A stretch of 38,816 nucleotides of DNA from NCBI GenBank assembly GCA_031290435.1, contig JAITNQ010000037.1, forward strand, positions 1-38,816, written 5' to 3'. The notes beneath the pieces are model-generated. The model had not been told where the DNA came from and made no database searches. It saw nothing but the letters and a program-made list of their open reading frames with translations. The number at the start of each line of letters is the position of its first letter. Position 1 is the first letter of the stretch. The stretch is from Candidatus Symbiothrix sp. Its GTDB lineage: Bacteria; Bacteroidota; Bacteroidia; Bacteroidales; Azobacteroidaceae. Positions 27,365 through 37,596 of this stretch are shown here, piece by piece. Both the position numbers and the translations under genes were made by a program.

Positions 27365-28120
27365 TTAGAAGAAGAAATCCGATAATTTCTCCGTAATCCA
27401 TTTCGGGCTTTGAACCGGAATGTTATGGTTGCCTTCCCCGATAAATAATTGGGAGTTTTTTATGTATTGATGCAGGAGATAGCCTGCATCAATACAAACG
27501 GATTGATTTCCGTATAATAATAGCGTTTCATTGGGGATATCACTTTCCTGAATTTCTTCGAAAAAGTTTCGGAAAAGGCATATATCATCTGCAAAAGTAC
27601 TTTTACTAAGCAATAATTCAGTCAACGCGTTTAATTTATCTAATTTTCTATTACTTACCTTTATCTGAGTTGAATCGGAGTAAGTTTCGGCTTCTTGTAA
27701 TATAAGATCACGACCATATTGTTGGGGTGTCATATGCTCTCCCATATTCGGATTTGGCGCTTCTATTATCGCTGCTTTGTTGATTATGCCCGGATAATGT
27801 ATAAGTGTATACAAAGTGACTAATCCCCCATAACTATAACCGGTAGTATGCAGCTTCTTTAAATGCAACTTTTCGATAAGTTCGAGCATTTCTTCCGCCA
27901 TGGAACGAAAGTCATATCCGCTTTTAGCAAATTCACTCATCCCGTGACTCTTAAAATCATAGAGTACGACGTGAAATTTTTCTGCTAACTTCGAAGCATT
28001 ACTAAGATAAAAAACAGCCATATTCGAAAGCATTCCATGTAACATAAGAATGGTTTCGTCAGCTTCCGGATTCAATTCCAAATAATTAATATTTGTACCG
28101 TTAATTTTTATAAAAGACAT
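27365..28120 (-). CDS. Alpha/beta hydrolase
   Basis: 251 aa; ILMLHGMLSN oxyanion region, nucleophile elbow GYSYGG, C-terminal His in GEGNHNIP. Convergent with the TolC gene, 1 nt apart. Confidence 0.85.
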   Translation of the reverse strand: MSFIKINGTNINYLELNPEADETILMLHGMLSNMAVFYLSNASKLAEKFHVVLYDFKSHGMSEFAKSGYDFRSMAEEMLELIEKLHLKKLHTTGYSYGGLVTLYTLIHYPGIINKAAIIEAPNPNMGEHMTPQQYGRDLILQEAETYSDSTQIKVSNRKLDKLNALTELLLSKSTFADDICLFRNFFEEIQESDIPNETLLLYGNQSVCIDAGYLLHQYIKNSQLFIGEGNHNIPVQSPKWITEKLSDFFF

Positions 28121-28159
28121 ATTTTGCGTTTTTGAGCATTATTTCAATTTATTTCTATG

Positions 28160-28167
28160 CAAAATTA
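28160..28167 (-). promoter_or_regulatory. -7 box (TAATTTTG) upstream of the alpha/beta hydrolase
   Basis: CAAAATTA on +, 40 nt upstream of the hydrolase start on -. Confidence 0.4.
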
Positions 28168-28240
28168 ATAAAAATATTTTGAAATAAGTCATTTCGTTAA
28201 AATATTTCGTCAAAACAAATCCTATTTTATAAAAAATAGC

Positions 28241-28248
28241 TACTTTTG
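28241..28248 (+). promoter_or_regulatory. -7 box (TACTTTTG) upstream of the truncated acyltransferase ORF
   Basis: Matches TAnnTTTG, 25 nt upstream of ATG 28273. Confidence 0.5.
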
Positions 28249-28272
28249 ATATGGTAAAACTAAAAATGAAAA

Positions 28273-28359
28273 ATGAAGATGGAAACAACAACAAAAAGTA
28301 GAATTGTGTGGATTGATTATGCGAAACTGATGGCTATGTATCTGATTCGGCGGCCATGA
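28273..28359 (+). pseudogene. N-terminal remnant of an acyltransferase-3 family membrane protein
   Basis: ATG...TGA encodes MKMETTTKSRIVWIDYAKLMAMYLIRRP*. RIVWIDYAK-MYL is the characteristic N-terminus of acyltransferase_3 proteins. Homology ends abruptly at about 28345. Confidence 0.7.
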
Positions 28360-28400
28360 TAATCTTGACAAATGCGGGAACGGGAATATTTCTATCCGAT

Positions 28401-28802
28401 TCAGTCTACACGGCTCATGATTAGTTTTCCGTGTATCACGCCTTTCAGGGAAATCAGTTCATCGGAAAATTTGGTCAATTTTTGGGCGATTCCGTCTACG
28501 GCGATGATTTCTATACACAGTTTATTGTCTCCGAAAAATCGTTGCACAGACAGTATCAGGTCGGCATTGGCTTGCTGTATGGCAAGTAAAAGATTTGCAA
28601 TCTCACGTTTTTGTGGGTCGTACACTAAAACAACGGCGCCGGCTACGCGGTGGTTGCACAACCATTTCTTTTCCACGATATTTTTTTCGATAAGTGCACG
28701 GATTGCCTGTGAACGGTTTGCATACGAATTATCCTGTGCAAAACCGTCCAAAGCTTCGAGCAAATCCTGCTCCAATGAAACGCCAAAACGAATTACGGCC
28801 AT
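28401..28802 (-). CDS. nikR: NikR-like ribbon-helix-helix transcriptional regulator
   Basis: MAVIRFGVSLEQDLLEALDGFAQDNSYANRSQAIRALIE RHH domain; C-terminal ACT-like KREIANLLLAIQQ...LCIEIIAVDG...LISLKGVIHGKL. Confidence 0.85.
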   Translation of the reverse strand: MAVIRFGVSLEQDLLEALDGFAQDNSYANRSQAIRALIEKNIVEKKWLCNHRVAGAVVLVYDPQKREIANLLLAIQQANADLILSVQRFFGDNKLCIEIIAVDGIAQKLTKFSDELISLKGVIHGKLIMSRVD

Positions 28803-28842
28803 CTTATTTTAGTTATTAATAATGCTAAAATGTTACTGACTG

Positions 28843-29586
28843 CTAACTATTCCAAAATTTCCAACTGGCAAAGGCTTGCAGGAGTAACATTTCCAGTCCG
28901 TTTTTAACGGTAGCGCCTTGTTCTTTCCCTTTTTTCATGAACAAGGTTTCGTCGGGATTATACAGCAAATCATACAAAAGATGATTCGCAGTCAGCAATT
29001 CGTAGGGGATGTTCGGACATTCGTCTACGTGAGGCCACATTCCTACGGGCGTACAATTGACGATTAGCGTGTTGACAGCTAAGATGTCCGCATCCAATTC
29101 TTCGTACGTTAGCGTTGTTGACGATTTTTTCTCACGGGAAACGTAAGTTGCAATAATTCCCAGTTGTTTCAATCCGTAGAAAACAGCTTTTGCCGAACCA
29201 CCTGTTCCAAGGATGAGCGCCCTCTGGTGGCGAGCTTGCAGCAATGGTTCGATTGACTCTTTAAAGCCGATAATATCGGAATTGAAGCCGTATAATTTTA
29301 TTTTATTCTTTTTACGTTCTACTTTGATTACATTAACTGCACCTATCAGTTGGACATTTTCACTCAGCCGGTCTAAATAGGGGATGACTTGTTCTTTGTA
29401 AGGAATTGTTACATTCAAGCCTTTGAGTTGAGTGTGAATTTTAAAAATAGGCATTAATTTCTTGATTGAATCAATTTCAAAATTAATATATTCGGCATCA
29501 ATATTCTCAGCTGAAAATTTGTCATTAAAATAACTCATTGAAAAAGAGTGTTTTAATGGGTATCCTATTAATCCGTATTGTTCCAT
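28843..29586 (-). CDS. aroE: Shikimate dehydrogenase
   Basis: YGLIGYPLKHSFS, NVTIPYKE, LILGTGGSAKAV, NCTPVGM motifs. Confidence 0.95.
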   Translation of the reverse strand: MEQYGLIGYPLKHSFSMSYFNDKFSAENIDAEYINFEIDSIKKLMPIFKIHTQLKGLNVTIPYKEQVIPYLDRLSENVQLIGAVNVIKVERKKNKIKLYGFNSDIIGFKESIEPLLQARHQRALILGTGGSAKAVFYGLKQLGIIATYVSREKKSSTTLTYEELDADILAVNTLIVNCTPVGMWPHVDECPNIPYELLTANHLLYDLLYNPDETLFMKKGKEQGATVKNGLEMLLLQAFASWKFWNS

Positions 29587-29588
29587 TT

Positions 29589-30533
29589 TTATTTTTTCAG
29601 AGAAGTTTCCACATTATTTCTGATTCGCTCGGAAACATCTCTGCTATCCGATTTTACAAATTTTTCACCTGTAATGTTTTCATACAGTTCTATATATCTA
29701 TCAGAAACGCTCGCACAATAGGCTGAGGTCATTTCAGGTGCTTTTTGCCCTTCTTTTCCCTGAAAACCATTTTCCATCAACCATTTGCGGACAAATTCCT
29801 TAGACAGTTGCTTTTGCTCTTCTCCTTTATCAAAAAGCGCCTGATAGGTATCTTCGTAAAAATAGCGAGAAGAATCAGGCGTGTGAATTTCATCTATCAA
29901 ATAGATTTTGCCGTCTTTTTTCCCAAATTCATATTTGGTATCGACAAGAATCAGTCCTTTTTGCTTGGCCATTTCGGTTCCGCGACGGAACAAGGCTTGT
30001 GTATATTTTTCCAACAATTCATAATCTTCCTTGCCAACCAAACCTTGTGCAATGATTTCTTCCTTCGAAATGTTTTCATCGTGGCCTTCGTCGGCTTTTG
30101 TGGTCGGAGTGATGATGGGAATCGGAAATTTTTCATTCTCTCTCATTCCATCGGGTAAAGCAATGCCGCAGAGATTGCGACAGCCGGCTTTATATTCCCG
30201 CCAAGCGCTTCCGGTGAGATAGCCGCGGATTACCATTTCCACCTTGAAAGGTTCGCAACGTAATCCTATCGTTACCATAGGGTCGGGGGTGGCTAATTTC
30301 CAGTTGTCGATAATATCCGAAGTTGCATCTAAGAATTTGGCTGCAATCTGGTTCAGGACTTGTCCTTTATAAGGAATTCCTTGTGGCAGGATTACATCAA
30401 AGGCTGAAATACGGTCTGTAGCTATCATCACTAACAGATTTTCACCGATGGAATAAACATCCCGCACTTTTCCATGATAAACATGCGTTTGACCGGGGAA
30501 ATTAAAATTTGTAGTCACTAAAGTATTTTTCAT
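29589..30533 (-). CDS. purC: Phosphoribosylaminoimidazole-succinocarboxamide synthase
   Basis: [58 protein letters not shown]. The start overlaps the phoH stop by ATGA. Confidence 0.96.
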   Translation of the reverse strand: MKNTLVTTNFNFPGQTHVYHGKVRDVYSIGENLLVMIATDRISAFDVILPQGIPYKGQVLNQIAAKFLDATSDIIDNWKLATPDPMVTIGLRCEPFKVEMVIRGYLTGSAWREYKAGCRNLCGIALPDGMRENEKFPIPIITPTTKADEGHDENISKEEIIAQGLVGKEDYELLEKYTQALFRRGTEMAKQKGLILVDTKYEFGKKDGKIYLIDEIHTPDSSRYFYEDTYQALFDKGEEQKQLSKEFVRKWLMENGFQGKEGQKAPEMTSAYCASVSDRYIELYENITGEKFVKSDSRDVSERIRNNVETSLKK

Positions 30534-31492
30534 TTTCTATCAGGTGTTAATTTATTCTCTTTTTCGTAAGCTTCTACAATCCGTTGCACCAATTTGTGAC
30601 GGACAATGTCTTTTTTATCAAAGACAATTTGTGCAATTCCGGGAATTCGTTTCAACACTTTCAAGGCGTGAATCAATCCGGAAATTTGCGAAGGCGGCAG
30701 GTCAATCTGGGTAATGTCGCCGGTGATAATCATTTTCGCATTCATACCCATGCGCGTCAGGAACATTTTTATCTGCGGAATGCTTGTGTTCTGGGCTTCG
30801 TCCAAGATAACGACAGCATCGCTCAAGGTACGTCCGCGCATAAAAGCCAAAGGTGCAATTTGTATCACTTTGTTCTCCATGTATTCCTTCAGTTTGGCAG
30901 CCGGAATCATATCTTCCAAGGCATCATACAAGGGCTGGAGATAAGGGTCGATTTTATCTTTCATATCTCCCGGCAAAAAGCCTAATTTTTCCCCGGCTTC
31001 TACAGCCGGCCTGCTCAGAATTATCTTGCGAACCTCTTTGTTTTTCAACGCCCTGACAGCCAATGCTATTGCGGTATAAGTTTTACCCGAACCGGCTGGT
31101 CCGATAGCAAATAACATGTCATTCTCGTTGAAAGAGTCAACTAATTTTTGTTGATTTTCCGACCTTGCTTGAATCGGGCGACCATTGATTCCGTAAATAA
31201 TCAGGTTATCCTGTTTTAACAGCGCATTGGAATAATCATTTTTTCCCTTGGTAATGTCTATAATCGCTTTCTCATTCAACAAGTTAAATGTCCGGCAATG
31301 ATTTTCCATTTCCCTGACTTTTTCTTCAAATCCGGCCAATTCCGTTTCATCGCCAATCACTTTTATAACATTTCCCCGCGCAATTATACGCAGTTTAGGA
31401 TATAATGATTTGATTAAAAGTATATTGGAATTATTCGTTCCAAAAAAAACGACAGGGTCCGTTCCGTCTAAAATAATGATTCTTTCTATCAT
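30530..31492 (-). CDS. phoH: PhoH-like ATPase
   Basis: [59 protein letters not shown]. Confidence 0.95.
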   Translation of the reverse strand: MIERIIILDGTDPVVFFGTNNSNILLIKSLYPKLRIIARGNVIKVIGDETELAGFEEKVREMENHCRTFNLLNEKAIIDITKGKNDYSNALLKQDNLIIYGINGRPIQARSENQQKLVDSFNENDMLFAIGPAGSGKTYTAIALAVRALKNKEVRKIILSRPAVEAGEKLGFLPGDMKDKIDPYLQPLYDALEDMIPAAKLKEYMENKVIQIAPLAFMRGRTLSDAVVILDEAQNTSIPQIKMFLTRMGMNAKMIITGDITQIDLPPSQISGLIHALKVLKRIPGIAQIVFDKKDIVRHKLVQRIVEAYEKENKLTPDRK

Positions 31493-31562
31493 CCGGATTG
31501 TTCTTTTCGAATGTTATTGCCACATAGACATGATGACGGCTGTAAATTACAGAATAAAATTT

Positions 31563-32957
31563 TCAAAATTCCGCATTTTTGGGTGTTCTTGGGAAAGGAA
31601 TTACATCGCGGATGTTTCCCATTCCTGTGATAAACAGTACCAAACGTTCAAAACCCAGGCCAAATCCGGCATGAGGCGCCGTACCGAATTTGCGGGTATC
31701 AATATACCACCACAAACTGTCCAAAGACATATTTAGTTCATTGATACGATTTAGCAACTTGTCGTAATTGGCTTCCCGTTCCGAACCGCCGATTATTTCT
31801 CCGATTTTCGGAAACAGAACATCCATGCCCCGCACTGTTTTTCCGTCGTCGTTTTGTTTCATATAGAAAGACTTTATTTCTTTCGGGTAATCGGTCAGGA
31901 TAACCGGGCATTTGAAGTGTTCTTCCACCAAATACCGCTCATGTTCCGATTGCAAATCGGCTCCCCAATAGACAGGAAAATCAAATTTTTTCCCGCTTTT
32001 TTCGAGGATTTCTACGCCTTCGGTGTAAGTTAGACGGACAAACCGATTGGCAAGTACAAAATTCAGGCGATTGATTAACTCGTTGTCATACATTTTGTTC
32101 AAGAACTCAATATCGTCCTTGCAATGTTCTGAAGCATACGAAATCACGTATTTCAGGAAATCTTCGGCCAAGTCCATATTGTCATTGATATCGTTGAAAG
32201 CCACTTCCGGTTCAATCATCCAAAATTCGGCCAAATGGCGGGGTGTATTTGAATTTTCCGCTCTGAAAGTAGGTCCGAAAGTATAAATTCCACCCAGCGC
32301 CATGGCGCCCAATTCACCTTCCAACTGACCTGAAACAGTCAGATTGGTATGACTCCCGAAAAAATCCTGCGAATAATCGATTTTTCCATCTTCCGTTCGA
32401 GGCGCCTTGTCCATATCAAGCATGGTCACTTGGAACATGGACCCGGCGCCTTCGGCATCGGATGCGGTAATAATCGGTGTATGAAAATAATAGAAACCTT
32501 GCTTGTTGAAGTAGTCGTGAATAGCAAATGCCAAATGGTGACGTATCCTGAAAATAGCGCCGAACGTATTGGTACGTGGGCGCAGATAGGCTATTTCCCT
32601 CAAAAATTCCAAGGAATGACCTTTCTTTTGCAGCGGATAAGTGGCAGGGTCGGCTTTGCCGTAAATCTCAATAGCTTGCGCCTGTATTTCAGCCGTCTGG
32701 CCTTGTCCTTGAGATTCAACCAACAAGCCGTTTACGGCGATGCAAGCGCCGGTAGTTATTCCTTTCAGAAATTCCTCGTCAAACTGCGCCGGGTCGATAA
32801 CAACCTGGATACTGTGAATGGTGGAACCATCATTCACAGCGACGAATACTACTTGTTTATTGCCTCGTCGAGTACGCACCCATCCTTTCACACACACTAT
32901 TTCCCCGAACTCGGTTTTATTCAGTAATTCAACAATTCTTGTTCTCTTAATTTCCAT
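31563..32957 (-). CDS. asnS: Asparaginyl-tRNA synthetase
   Basis: OB-fold [22 protein letters not shown]; class [50 protein letters not shown]. Confidence 0.96.
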   Translation of the reverse strand: MEIKRTRIVELLNKTEFGEIVCVKGWVRTRRGNKQVVFVAVNDGSTIHSIQVVIDPAQFDEEFLKGITTGACIAVNGLLVESQGQGQTAEIQAQAIEIYGKADPATYPLQKKGHSLEFLREIAYLRPRTNTFGAIFRIRHHLAFAIHDYFNKQGFYYFHTPIITASDAEGAGSMFQVTMLDMDKAPRTEDGKIDYSQDFFGSHTNLTVSGQLEGELGAMALGGIYTFGPTFRAENSNTPRHLAEFWMIEPEVAFNDINDNMDLAEDFLKYVISYASEHCKDDIEFLNKMYDNELINRLNFVLANRFVRLTYTEGVEILEKSGKKFDFPVYWGADLQSEHERYLVEEHFKCPVILTDYPKEIKSFYMKQNDDGKTVRGMDVLFPKIGEIIGGSEREANYDKLLNRINELNMSLDSLWWYIDTRKFGTAPHAGFGLGFERLVLFITGMGNIRDVIPFPRTPKNAEF

Positions 32958-32974
32958 ATAATATTATCAGTTCG

Positions 32975-34405
32975 TTAATCAAAAGCGCCCATGCGAAGCA
33001 TAGCAACTTCTTTTTCATTCAAGTATCGCCATTGACCGCGTTTCAGATTTTTCTTGGTCAGACCGGCAAAATAAACCCTGTCCAATCGCATAACGTGGTA
33101 GCCTAATGCTTCGAACATGCGGCGTACTACTCGATTACGGCCTGAGTGGATTTCTATTCCCACTTGGTCTTTATCGATCTCCGTCACATAACTCACGGCA
33201 TCTGCATGAATTTCTCCATCTTCCAAATCCACGCCTTCGGCCAGTTTTTGCATGTCGTCCACACTTACGTTTTTATCTAACCAGACATGATAGATTTTTT
33301 TCTTCAGGAATTTCGGATGGGTCAATTTGGAAGCCAAATCGCCATCGTTGGTCAGTAATAAAACGCCGGTTGTGTTTCTGTCGAGTCGACCGACAGGGAA
33401 AATTCTTTCCTGACAAGCGGTTTTTACCAAGTCCATTACGGTCAATCTTTCCTGAGGATCATCGGCGGTTGTTACGCAATTCTTTGGTTTGTTGAGGAGC
33501 ACATAAATTTTTTGCTCCAATTTAACTGTTTCATTGTGGAATGCAACAAGGTCGCTACGTTTCACTTTCGTGCCCAATTCAGAAACGGTTTCTCCGTTCA
33601 CTTTTACCAAACCGGCTTGAATAAACTCGTCGGCTTCCCGTCTTGAACAAACGCCTGCATTGGCTAAGTATTTATTCAAACGGATTGGTTCGTTCGGGTC
33701 AAAATTTTCTTCCCTGTACTTTAATTGCTTTCTAAGGCTGTACTTCGCATCCGGATTGTAAGGCATTCTGTTGCCACCCGGCCTGTTCCTGTTGGGCGCC
33801 GCATTGCGATTCGGGTAATTGTTGTAAGACCACGGCTGCTGTTGCTGCTGGTATCCTCCCGGACGGGGATTGTTGTAATTTCCGCCCTGTCTGCTGTAAT
33901 TGGTGTTTCTTGTTGGGATCGGCACTTCTCCGACACGCGGTCTTCTTTTCTTTACGTTTGGATTTGCATCTCCCGAATCTTGCGATCTGTTATCGTAATT
34001 GCGGGGTTGATTATCATAGTTCCGCTGCTGGTTATCGTATGGTCTTTGATAGTTCTCATACGAACGTTGCTGCGGTTTAGGATAATAACTGCCGTTTTCA
34101 CGCCGATCCTGATTGTTTCCCCAATTGTTGTTGTAGTTTCCGCCCTGACGGTCATAGTTTCCTGTTCCCTGACGGTCATAGCTGTTGTACCTCTGGCGAT
34201 CATAATTTCCGCCTTGACGGTCATAATTGCCACCTTGTCTTTCAAAGTTACCACCCTGACGATTGTAATTCCCGGGTTTGTTTCCGTAACTTGTACGATT
34301 GTAAGATTGATAAGGTCTCCTTTCTCTGTTCTGACCATCTTCACTTTGCTGCCCGTTCTCGTAATAACGATTACGCGGCTTCCATTCTTCGTTTTCTGTA
34401 GTCAT
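32975..34405 (-). CDS. rluB: 23S rRNA pseudouridine synthase (RluB/RsuA family) with a long N-terminal low-complexity extension
   Basis: S4 domain IRLNKYLANAGVCSRREADEFI; VGRLDRNTTGVLLLTNDG; SGRNRVVRRMFEALGYHVMRLDR. About 228 aa N-terminal G/N/Q/R/Y-rich region. Confidence 0.88.
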   Translation of the reverse strand: MTTENEEWKPRNRYYENGQQSEDGQNRERRPYQSYNRTSYGNKPGNYNRQGGNFERQGGNYDRQGGNYDRQRYNSYDRQGTGNYDRQGGNYNNNWGNNQDRRENGSYYPKPQQRSYENYQRPYDNQQRNYDNQPRNYDNRSQDSGDANPNVKKRRPRVGEVPIPTRNTNYSRQGGNYNNPRPGGYQQQQQPWSYNNYPNRNAAPNRNRPGGNRMPYNPDAKYSLRKQLKYREENFDPNEPIRLNKYLANAGVCSRREADEFIQAGLVKVNGETVSELGTKVKRSDLVAFHNETVKLEQKIYVLLNKPKNCVTTADDPQERLTVMDLVKTACQERIFPVGRLDRNTTGVLLLTNDGDLASKLTHPKFLKKKIYHVWLDKNVSVDDMQKLAEGVDLEDGEIHADAVSYVTEIDKDQVGIEIHSGRNRVVRRMFEALGYHVMRLDRVYFAGLTKKNLKRGQWRYLNEKEVAMLRMGAFD

Positions 34406-34477
34406 TGTTTTGACGAATTTAGTTTGTTGTTTTTAATTGTAAACCTCACGGTTCTTTTTACTCTCATTTATAATAAA

Positions 34478-35821
34478 TTAAATCCCAGTATAGTTCAGAG
34501 GAGTGATGGCTTTCAGTTCATCTTTCACCTCTTCGCTAACATAGAGTGTGTTAATAAATTCTTTTATCAATTGTTCTGTAATTTGTTTATTTGTACGTGT
34601 TAATGCTTTCAGCGCTTCGTATGGCTCAGGATACGCTTCTCGCCTTAAAATCGTCTGTATGCCTTCTGCTACGACAGCCCATGCATTTTCCAAATCTCTG
34701 CTGATAGCTTGCTCGTTCAGTAGCAATTTACCTAAACCCTTTTGAATGCTCTGAAACGAAATCAAAGTGTGAGCCAATGGAACGCCTATATTTCGCAACA
34801 CGGTCGAGTCCGTCAAGTCTCTCTGTAGTCGGGATACCGGCAGTTTTACCGCCAGATGCTCAAGCAATGCATTTGCAATGCCCAAATTCCCTTCTGCATT
34901 TTCAAAATCAATAGGATTCACCTTATGCGGCATAGCCGAAGACCCTATTTCTCCATCTTTAATCTTTTGTTTGAAATACTCCATTGATATATACAGCCAG
35001 AAATCTTTGACCATGTCCGTCAATACCGTATTTATTCTTTTTATTCCGTCGAATATTGCACTTAAATTATCATAATTTGATATTTGAGTGGTATATTCTT
35101 CTCTTTCGAGGCCTAAATTCCCAACAAAACGGTTTCCGAACGCTTTCCAGTCTATTGCAGGATAGGCCACATGGTGCGCATTAAAATTTCCGGTTGCGCC
35201 ACCGAATTTTGCCGAAACGGGCGCCAGTTTCAAAAGCCGGATCTGTTGTGTTAAACGGCTCACAAATACCTGAATTTCTTTTCCCAAACGGGTAGGGGAA
35301 GCCGGCTGTCCATGCGTTTTTGCCAGCATTGGGATTGTAGCCCATTCTTTTGCGTAATGCTTTAAACTTTCAAGGATCTCTTCCAAAGCAGGAAAATATA
35401 CTTTTTCCAAAGCATCTTTCAGTGATAAAGGCACGGATGTATTGTTGATATCCTGAGAGGTTAATCCGAAATGGATAAACTCTTTATATCCGGCTAAACC
35501 CACTTTGTCAAATGCTTCTTTAATGAAATATTCCACAGCTTTGACATCGTGATTGGTTTTCTTTTCTATTTCTTTTATCCGGTATGCATTTTCCAAAGAA
35601 AAATTTGCATAAATAGTCCGCAAACGGCAAAAAATCTCCGGATTATTTGCGCTTGTCAATTGGGGTAGGGGGATTTCACACAAAGAAATAAAATATTCTA
35701 TTTCAACCAAAACCCTGTATTTGAACAAAGCATATTCCGAAAAAAAAGCCGATAAAACCGATGTATTATCGTAGTATCTACCATCAACGGGAGATATCGC
35801 TGTCAGTGTACCTGATTCCAT
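34478..35821 (-). CDS. purB: Adenylosuccinate lyase
   Basis: LTAISPVDGRYYDNTSVLSAFFSEYALFKYRV; GSSAMPHKVNPIDFENAEGN. Confidence 0.95.
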   Translation of the reverse strand: MESGTLTAISPVDGRYYDNTSVLSAFFSEYALFKYRVLVEIEYFISLCEIPLPQLTSANNPEIFCRLRTIYANFSLENAYRIKEIEKKTNHDVKAVEYFIKEAFDKVGLAGYKEFIHFGLTSQDINNTSVPLSLKDALEKVYFPALEEILESLKHYAKEWATIPMLAKTHGQPASPTRLGKEIQVFVSRLTQQIRLLKLAPVSAKFGGATGNFNAHHVAYPAIDWKAFGNRFVGNLGLEREEYTTQISNYDNLSAIFDGIKRINTVLTDMVKDFWLYISMEYFKQKIKDGEIGSSAMPHKVNPIDFENAEGNLGIANALLEHLAVKLPVSRLQRDLTDSTVLRNIGVPLAHTLISFQSIQKGLGKLLLNEQAISRDLENAWAVVAEGIQTILRREAYPEPYEALKALTRTNKQITEQLIKEFINTLYVSEEVKDELKAITPLNYTGI

Positions 35822-35861
35822 AAATAAAGAGAAACTGCGGTGTATACATTAAAATCGACTG

Positions 35862-35869
35862 CAAAGATA
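35862..35869 (-). promoter_or_regulatory. -7 box (TATCTTTG) upstream of purB
   Basis: CAAAGATA on + strand, 41 nt upstream of the purB start. Confidence 0.55.
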
Positions 35870-35983
35870 ATAAATTTTTAATAATAAAACGGCAATTCGG
35901 GTAGAAAATAAAGTATTTGTTCTAAAAAAAGGCTTGCAATGAAAAAATACAATGAAATATGCTATTTGGATTAAAATATTTAA

Positions 35984-35991
35984 TAACTTTG
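35984..35991 (+). promoter_or_regulatory. -7 box (TAACTTTG) upstream of tnaA
   Basis: TAnnTTTG match, 52 nt upstream of ATG 36043. Confidence 0.5.
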
Positions 35992-36042
35992 TCGCCTTAT
36001 TTTGAAAACAACTATATTTTTAGATAAAACTATTTTAAATTT

Positions 36043-37509
36043 ATGAGCAAAGAAGGCCCAGTAAAAATTAAATTCTACAGTGGAGAAAATATTCCATTGG
36101 AGCTACACAAAGTGCGTATTGTACAGAAACTAAATTTAGTTCCCATTGAGCGGCGTTTGGAAGCGTTGTATGAAGGCGGATTCAATACTTTCCGTTTGAG
36201 TACCAAGGATGTGTTTTTGGACATGCTGACCGATAGCGGAACAAATGCAATGAGTGATATGCAGTTATCCGCCATGATGCATGCCGATGACGCTTATGCG
36301 GGTTCACAGAGTTTTTTCCGTTTACATACCGCAGTAAAGGATGTATTGAAGAAAGAATACCTGCTTCCCGTCCATCAAGGACGCGCTGCTGAAAATATTC
36401 TGGCAAAGGCGTATATAACGAAAAAAGGGGATTTAATCCCGATGAATTACCATTTCACTACCGCATTGGCGCATATTACACAATATGGAGGTCGGATTGT
36501 GGAATTATTGTATGACGAGGCGTATAACATTCAATCAAGTCATCCTTTCAAAGGAAATCTGAATGTAGAAAAATTAGAAGAAGTGATAAAAGAAACGGGC
36601 GTGGAAAATATCCCGTTTATCCGTATGGAAGCTTCTACCAATCTGATTGGCGGTCAACCTTTTTCTATCGCCAACATGCGTACAGTACGTGCAATTGCAG
36701 ATAAATACGGCATTCGTATCGTATTGGATGCAAGTTTATTAGGAGAAAACGCTTATCTGGTTATTCAACGCGAGCCGGAATTCAAGGATGCCTCTATGGC
36801 CGATGTGATTGGAATTATGACCGGTTTGTCGGATATTGTTTATTTCTCAGCGCGTAAACTGAGTTCTTCCCGTGGCGGCGGTATTTGTACGAATGACCTG
36901 AAAATATACAGGGAATTGGAGAGTCTTGTTCCTCTTTTTGAAGGTTTCCTTACTTATGGCGGTATTTCTGTCCGTGAGATTGAAGCAATGGCTGTCGGGC
37001 TGTATGAAACCTTAGATGAAACGATGATTTCACAAAGTCCCGATTTTATTGCTTATTTAGTAAATACATTGATGGCAAATGGGGTTCCGATGGTGACGCC
37101 TCCGGGTGTTTTGGGTGCGCATGTCGATGCGATGCAGATTTGTTCCCATATTCCGCAAACGAAGTATCCGGCCGGTTCTCTGGCAGCGGCGTTTTTTCTG
37201 ATTTCAGGCGTGCGAGGCATGGAGCGTGGCTCCATCTCCAATCAGCGCGACGAAGAAGGCAATGAAACTTATGCCGATATGGAATTATTGCGTTTGGCGG
37301 TTCCTCGCAGGGTATTCACCCTTTCGCAAATCAAATATGTGGCGGACCGTATGACTTGGCTGAACGAAAACCGGCATTTAATCGGCGGTTTGCGCTTCGT
37401 CTACGAACCACCTGTGTTGCGGTTCTTTATGGGAGGTTTGGAGCCTGTATCCGATTGGCCGCAACAGCTTATCGCCAAGTTTAAGGAAGATTTCGGAGAT
37501 AGCTTGTAA
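36043..37509 (+). CDS. tnaA: Tryptophanase (beta-eliminating lyase)
   Basis: LLTDSGTNAMSD, HQGRAAENIL, EASTNLIGGQPFSIANM, DIVYFSARKLSSSRGGGICTN (PLP Lys). Confidence 0.88.
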   Translation: MSKEGPVKIKFYSGENIPLELHKVRIVQKLNLVPIERRLEALYEGGFNTFRLSTKDVFLDMLTDSGTNAMSDMQLSAMMHADDAYAGSQSFFRLHTAVKDVLKKEYLLPVHQGRAAENILAKAYITKKGDLIPMNYHFTTALAHITQYGGRIVELLYDEAYNIQSSHPFKGNLNVEKLEEVIKETGVENIPFIRMEASTNLIGGQPFSIANMRTVRAIADKYGIRIVLDASLLGENAYLVIQREPEFKDASMADVIGIMTGLSDIVYFSARKLSSSRGGGICTNDLKIYRELESLVPLFEGFLTYGGISVREIEAMAVGLYETLDETMISQSPDFIAYLVNTLMANGVPMVTPPGVLGAHVDAMQICSHIPQTKYPAGSLAAAFFLISGVRGMERGSISNQRDEEGNETYADMELLRLAVPRRVFTLSQIKYVADRMTWLNENRHLIGGLRFVYEPPVLRFFMGGLEPVSDWPQQLIAKFKEDFGDSL

Positions 37510-37533
37510 ATCGCTTTTCACACAGATTAGCAT

Positions 37534-37579
37534 AAAAAGAGAGAGGATTTTCCTTACGGGAAATCCTCTCTCTCTTTTT
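37534..37579. terminator. Bidirectional terminator between tnaA and rplI
   Basis: AAAAAGAGAGAGGATTTtCC / GGaAATCCTCTCTCTCTTTTT inverted repeat with A- and T-tracts, between convergent genes. Confidence 0.92.
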
Positions 37580-37596
37580 ATAGTATGTACTGTGAT

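Noticed and set aside
28372-28812. 146-aa plus-strand ORF opposite nikR
   Set aside because: Shadow ORF of the RHH/NikR gene, which has clear motifs and length on the minus strand.
32349-32927. 192-aa plus-strand ORF opposite asnS
   Set aside because: asnS is unambiguous on the minus strand; no motif in the overlapping ORF.
33725-34603. 292-aa plus-strand ORF rich in I/V/T repeats (VIVSALTVIV...)
   Set aside because: It is antisense to the repetitive NYDRQGG-coding N-terminus of the rluB-type gene and runs past its start; the hydrophobic pattern is the complement of the repeats.
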